Source: Steroidobacteraceae bacterium (GTDB taxonomy: Bacteria > Pseudomonadota > Gammaproteobacteria > Steroidobacterales > Steroidobacteraceae). From it: DNA of 6,089 nucleotides. This document shows positions 3,941 to 6,089 of the stretch, in pieces. The DNA is taken from NCBI GenBank assembly GCA_023253235.1, contig JALRHE010000140.1, forward strand, positions 1-6,089. The letters are read 5' to 3'. The translations under genes were made by a program, and so were the position numbers. The notes under the pieces were generated by a model that was not told where the DNA came from, made no database searches, and saw only the letters and a program-made list of their open reading frames with translations. The number at the start of each line of letters is the position of its first letter. Within the stretch, counting starts at the first letter, position 1.

Positions 3941-6089
3941 TGCCGAGGCGCGATGAAACAGTCGATCGCGCAGCGGGTGCAGATACCGCTCGGTAATTTC
4001 AGCGACCATCGAATACGCCGCGGGAATCACGACGAGCGACAGCAGTGTCGAGGTGATCAAACCACCGATGACCGACACGCCGAGCGGCGTACGGAAGCTG
4101 CCATCCGCACCGAGGCCGAACGCGATCGGCAACATGCCAGCACCCATCGCGAGCGTCGTCATGATGACCGGACGAGCGCGCTTGCGACAGGCATCGATCA
4201 ATGCATCGTGACGCGAAAGCCCGGCACGCTCACCCAAGATGGCATAGTCGACGATCAGAATGGAATTTTTGACTGCGATGCCATTGAGCAGCAGCAAGCC
4301 GATCAAGGACGGCAAGGACAGTGCCGTGCCGGTGAGCAACAGCAAACCGAAAGCACCACCGCCACACAAGGGAACCGCAGCGAGGATCACGATCGGCTGC
4401 GTGCCGCTGTGGAACAGCAACAGCAGCACGAGATAAACCGATAAGACGCCGGCGAGTAACGCCAGCGCGAAGCCGACGAAGAGTTCGACGAATGCTTCGG
4501 AGTCACCAGCAGGCAGAATGCGCACTCCGGCCGGCAAATTCTGCATGGCCGGCATGCGACGAACTTCGCTCATGACATCACCGAGTGGCAAGCCGTTGAG
4601 CTCCGCCGACACAGTGATGACTCGCTCGCGATCACGACGATCAATGCGTGCAGGGCCACTGCCCTCACCGATTTCGGCAACCGCGGCGAGTGGCACGGGC
4701 CCGTTCTTGCCGGGCACTCGCAACTGCCGGAGCATCTCGACATCGCTCAAGGCCGAGTCCGCCAATTTCACGCGGATCGGCACCTGTCGTTCGGCGAGAT
4801 TTAACTTGGCGAGGCGCTGATTCACGTCACCACTGGTAGCGATACGCGCAGCGTCTGCAATATCAACCGTGGAGACGCCTAAATCAGCGGCTCGCGCAGG
4901 GTCTGGGCGGATCACGATTTCCGGACGAAGCAGCGCCGCAGAAGTGGTGACGGTGCCGATGCCCGGCACAGTCCGCAAGGATGCGGCCAATTCGCGCGCG
5001 GCCGCTGCCAGCGTTTCCGACTCGCCACCGGCGAAGGCCATGGTCAGCCGACCACCCGGGCCTCCGGTCGCAAAGCTCGTGCGGATGCCTGGCATGTCAG
5101 CCAATTGCTCACGCACGGCATTTTCCAATTCGGAACTCGTGCGTTTGCGATCATCCTTGAAGGTCAAGGTGATGCTGACCTTGCGGACCTCGGGGAAACT
5201 CACCCCACCACCCATCGTCTCGCCGCCCTCGCCGCCGATGATGGTGAAGAAGCTCTCGATTTCCGGCACGCCCTCACGCAGTCGCGCACGCACCTCACGA
5301 CCTATCTGCAACGAATCATCCAGACGCGCCCCTGGCGGCAACTCGACCTGCAGTTGAACCTGGTCGACGTCGGTCGTCGGCACAAAAGTCGTCGGGATCA
5401 ACGGCACGATCGCCAACGACAAAACAAAAGTGGCCGCCGCCAACGCCAGAGTTCGTCGTCGGTGCGCGATCGCCCACTCCACCCAGCCGAGATAACGTGT
5501 CATCAGCGGTGAGTCGACGACCGACTTCGGCTCGCCACGCATGAAATGGCCCGCCAACATTGGCGTCAGCAGACGTGCGACCAGCAAAGAGAACAACACC
5601 GCCGCAGCGGCAGTCCACCCGAATTCTTTGAAGAACTTGCCGGTGACACCCGGCATGAACGCAACCGGAATGAAGACAGCGGCCAAGGTGACCGAAGTGG
5701 CGATGACTGCGATCCCGATTTCATCGGCGGCATCGATCGCCGCCTGCATGGGCGCTTTGCCCATGGCTCGATGTCGCGCGACGTTTTCGACTTCTACGAT
5801 GGCGTCATCGACCAACACGCCGATGACAACGGCCAGCGCCAGCAACGTCAGCAAATTCAACGAAAAATCGAGCCAATACATCACCGCAAAGGTCGGTATC
5901 ACCGATAGCGGCAGCGCCAACGCGGAGATCAACGTTGCGCGCCACTCGCGCAGAAAGAACCACACCACGAGTACGGCGAGCAACGCACCCTCGAGCAGCA
6001 TCGTCATCGAGGCATCGTAGGAGGCTTTGGCGATCTCGACGGTCGAGAGCACTTCCACGAAGCGCACTTCCGGATATTCCGCCTGCAAC
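3923..6089 (-). CDS. RND (HAE-1/AcrB-type) multidrug efflux permease, N-terminal part outside window
   Basis: The frame runs from the right edge to the TAG at 3925-3923, giving about 722 residues of an expected 1,030 or so. Visible residue 1 aligns near AcrB residue 314, so roughly 310 N-terminal residues (TM1 and most of the first porter domain) are missing. Numbering from the window edge: TM2 about 30-48, TM3 about 51-72, TM4 about 78-98 with GVLVDDAIVEVENV, whose Asp94-Asp95 are the proton-relay pair (AcrB D407/D408). TM5 is about 124-146, TM6 about 155-176 and TM7 about 213-232. A large periplasmic porter loop follows, including a Gly-rich IIGGEGGETMGGG segment and a GGPGGRLTMAF segment. 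TM8 to TM12 fill about 535-690; GIAVKNSILIVDYA carries Lys607 (AcrB K940) and RPVIMTT carries Arg639. All relay residues seen are intact, so it is probably an active proton-driven inner-membrane pump. Its adaptor and outer-membrane partner would lie to the right. Drug substrate cannot be told. Its end overlaps puuB. Confidence 0.93.
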   Translation of the reverse strand, partial: LQAEYPEVRFVEVLSTVEIAKASYDASMTMLLEGALLAVLVVWFFLREWRATLISALALPLSVIPTFAVMYWLDFSLNLLTLLALAVVIGVLVDDAIVEVENVARHRAMGKAPMQAAIDAADEIGIAVIATSVTLAAVFIPVAFMPGVTGKFFKEFGWTAAAAVLFSLLVARLLTPMLAGHFMRGEPKSVVDSPLMTRYLGWVEWAIAHRRRTLALAAATFVLSLAIVPLIPTTFVPTTDVDQVQLQVELPPGARLDDSLQIGREVRARLREGVPEIESFFTIIGGEGGETMGGGVSFPEVRKVSITLTFKDDRKRTSSELENAVREQLADMPGIRTSFATGGPGGRLTMAFAGGESETLAAAARELAASLRTVPGIGTVTTSAALLRPEIVIRPDPARAADLGVSTVDIADAARIATSGDVNQRLAKLNLAERQVPIRVKLADSALSDVEMLRQLRVPGKNGPVPLAAVAEIGEGSGPARIDRRDRERVITVSAELNGLPLGDVMSEVRRMPAMQNLPAGVRILPAGDSEAFVELFVGFALALLAGVLSVYLVLLLLFHSGTQPIVILAAVPLCGGGAFGLLLLTGTALSLPSLIGLLLLNGIAVKNSILIVDYAILGERAGLSRHDALIDACRKRARPVIMTTLAMGAGMLPIAFGLGADGSFRTPLGVSVIGGLITSTLLSLVVIPAAYSMVAEITERYLHPLRDRLFHRASASEPIP

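Noticed and set aside
3972..3990. Short inverted repeat AGCGG...CCGCT just past the puuB stop, considered as a terminator
   Set aside because: The stem is only about 5 bases, no T-run follows, and it lies within RND coding sequence.
3953..4444. 163-codon plus-strand open frame rich in Gln, Arg and His opposite the RND gene
   Set aside because: Its composition is what the antisense of hydrophobic membrane-helix codons gives. It has no domain or start signal.
6086..6088. TTG at the right edge as a translation start of the RND gene
   Set aside because: The protein aligns from about AcrB residue 314 with family sequence expected before it, so this is an internal Leu codon and the real start is outside the window.
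3923..6089. RND pump as a dedicated polyamine exporter of the cluster
   Set aside because: It is convergent, separately transcribed and of the general HAE-1 type. Nothing in the visible part points to polyamine transport.

Overview
The window (GC roughly 60-65%, dense coding, short gaps) looks like chromosomal DNA of a high-GC proteobacterium, most likely a gammaproteobacterium. The evidence is a gamma-glutamylated polyamine pathway in the Pseudomonas Spu/Pau and E. coli Puu style, next to an HAE-1 type RND efflux pump. Genus cannot be fixed from the sequence. No tRNA, rRNA, CRISPR array, insertion sequence or phage gene is visible, and there is no gene-free stretch longer than 64 bases.

Layout. 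Bases 1-1216 are on the minus strand: puuD (446-1216), a class I glutamine amidotransferase-type gamma-glutamyl-GABA hydrolase, followed after 4 bases by a glutamine-synthetase-family ligase of the SpuI type (1-441), cut by the left edge. A 64-base gap (1217-1280) separates these from a divergent plus-strand pair. That pair is puuA (1281-2669), a second and distinct glutamine-synthetase-family ligase of the PuuA/SpuB type, and puuB (2669-3940), a FAD-dependent gamma-glutamylputrescine oxidase, joined by a one-base TGATG stop/start overlap. From the right, on the minus strand, comes an RND efflux permease (3923-6089). Its 5' end is outside the window and its 3' end overlaps the end of puuB by 18 bases, tail to tail.

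How the genes work together. The ligases attach glutamate to putrescine or a related amine using ATP. PuuB oxidises the gamma-glutamylated amine to the aldehyde, releasing ammonia and hydrogen peroxide. An aldehyde dehydrogenase (PuuC, not in the window) would make gamma-glutamyl-GABA, and PuuD hydrolyses this to glutamate and GABA. Having two different ligases beside one hydrolase recalls the spuI-spuA-spuB neighbourhood of Pseudomonas aeruginosa. The RND pump is probably an unrelated neighbour.

The most unusual local signals are: a sharply AT-rich patch (about 30% GC over 60 bases, with rare codons and imperfect tandem repeats) inside puuA; a divergent gap in which neither start has a clear ribosome binding site and the best -10 box would make puuA mRNA leaderless; and the 18-base convergent overlap that leaves no room for a terminator. 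I found no convincing undescribed system; this is mainly a recognisable catabolic cluster.
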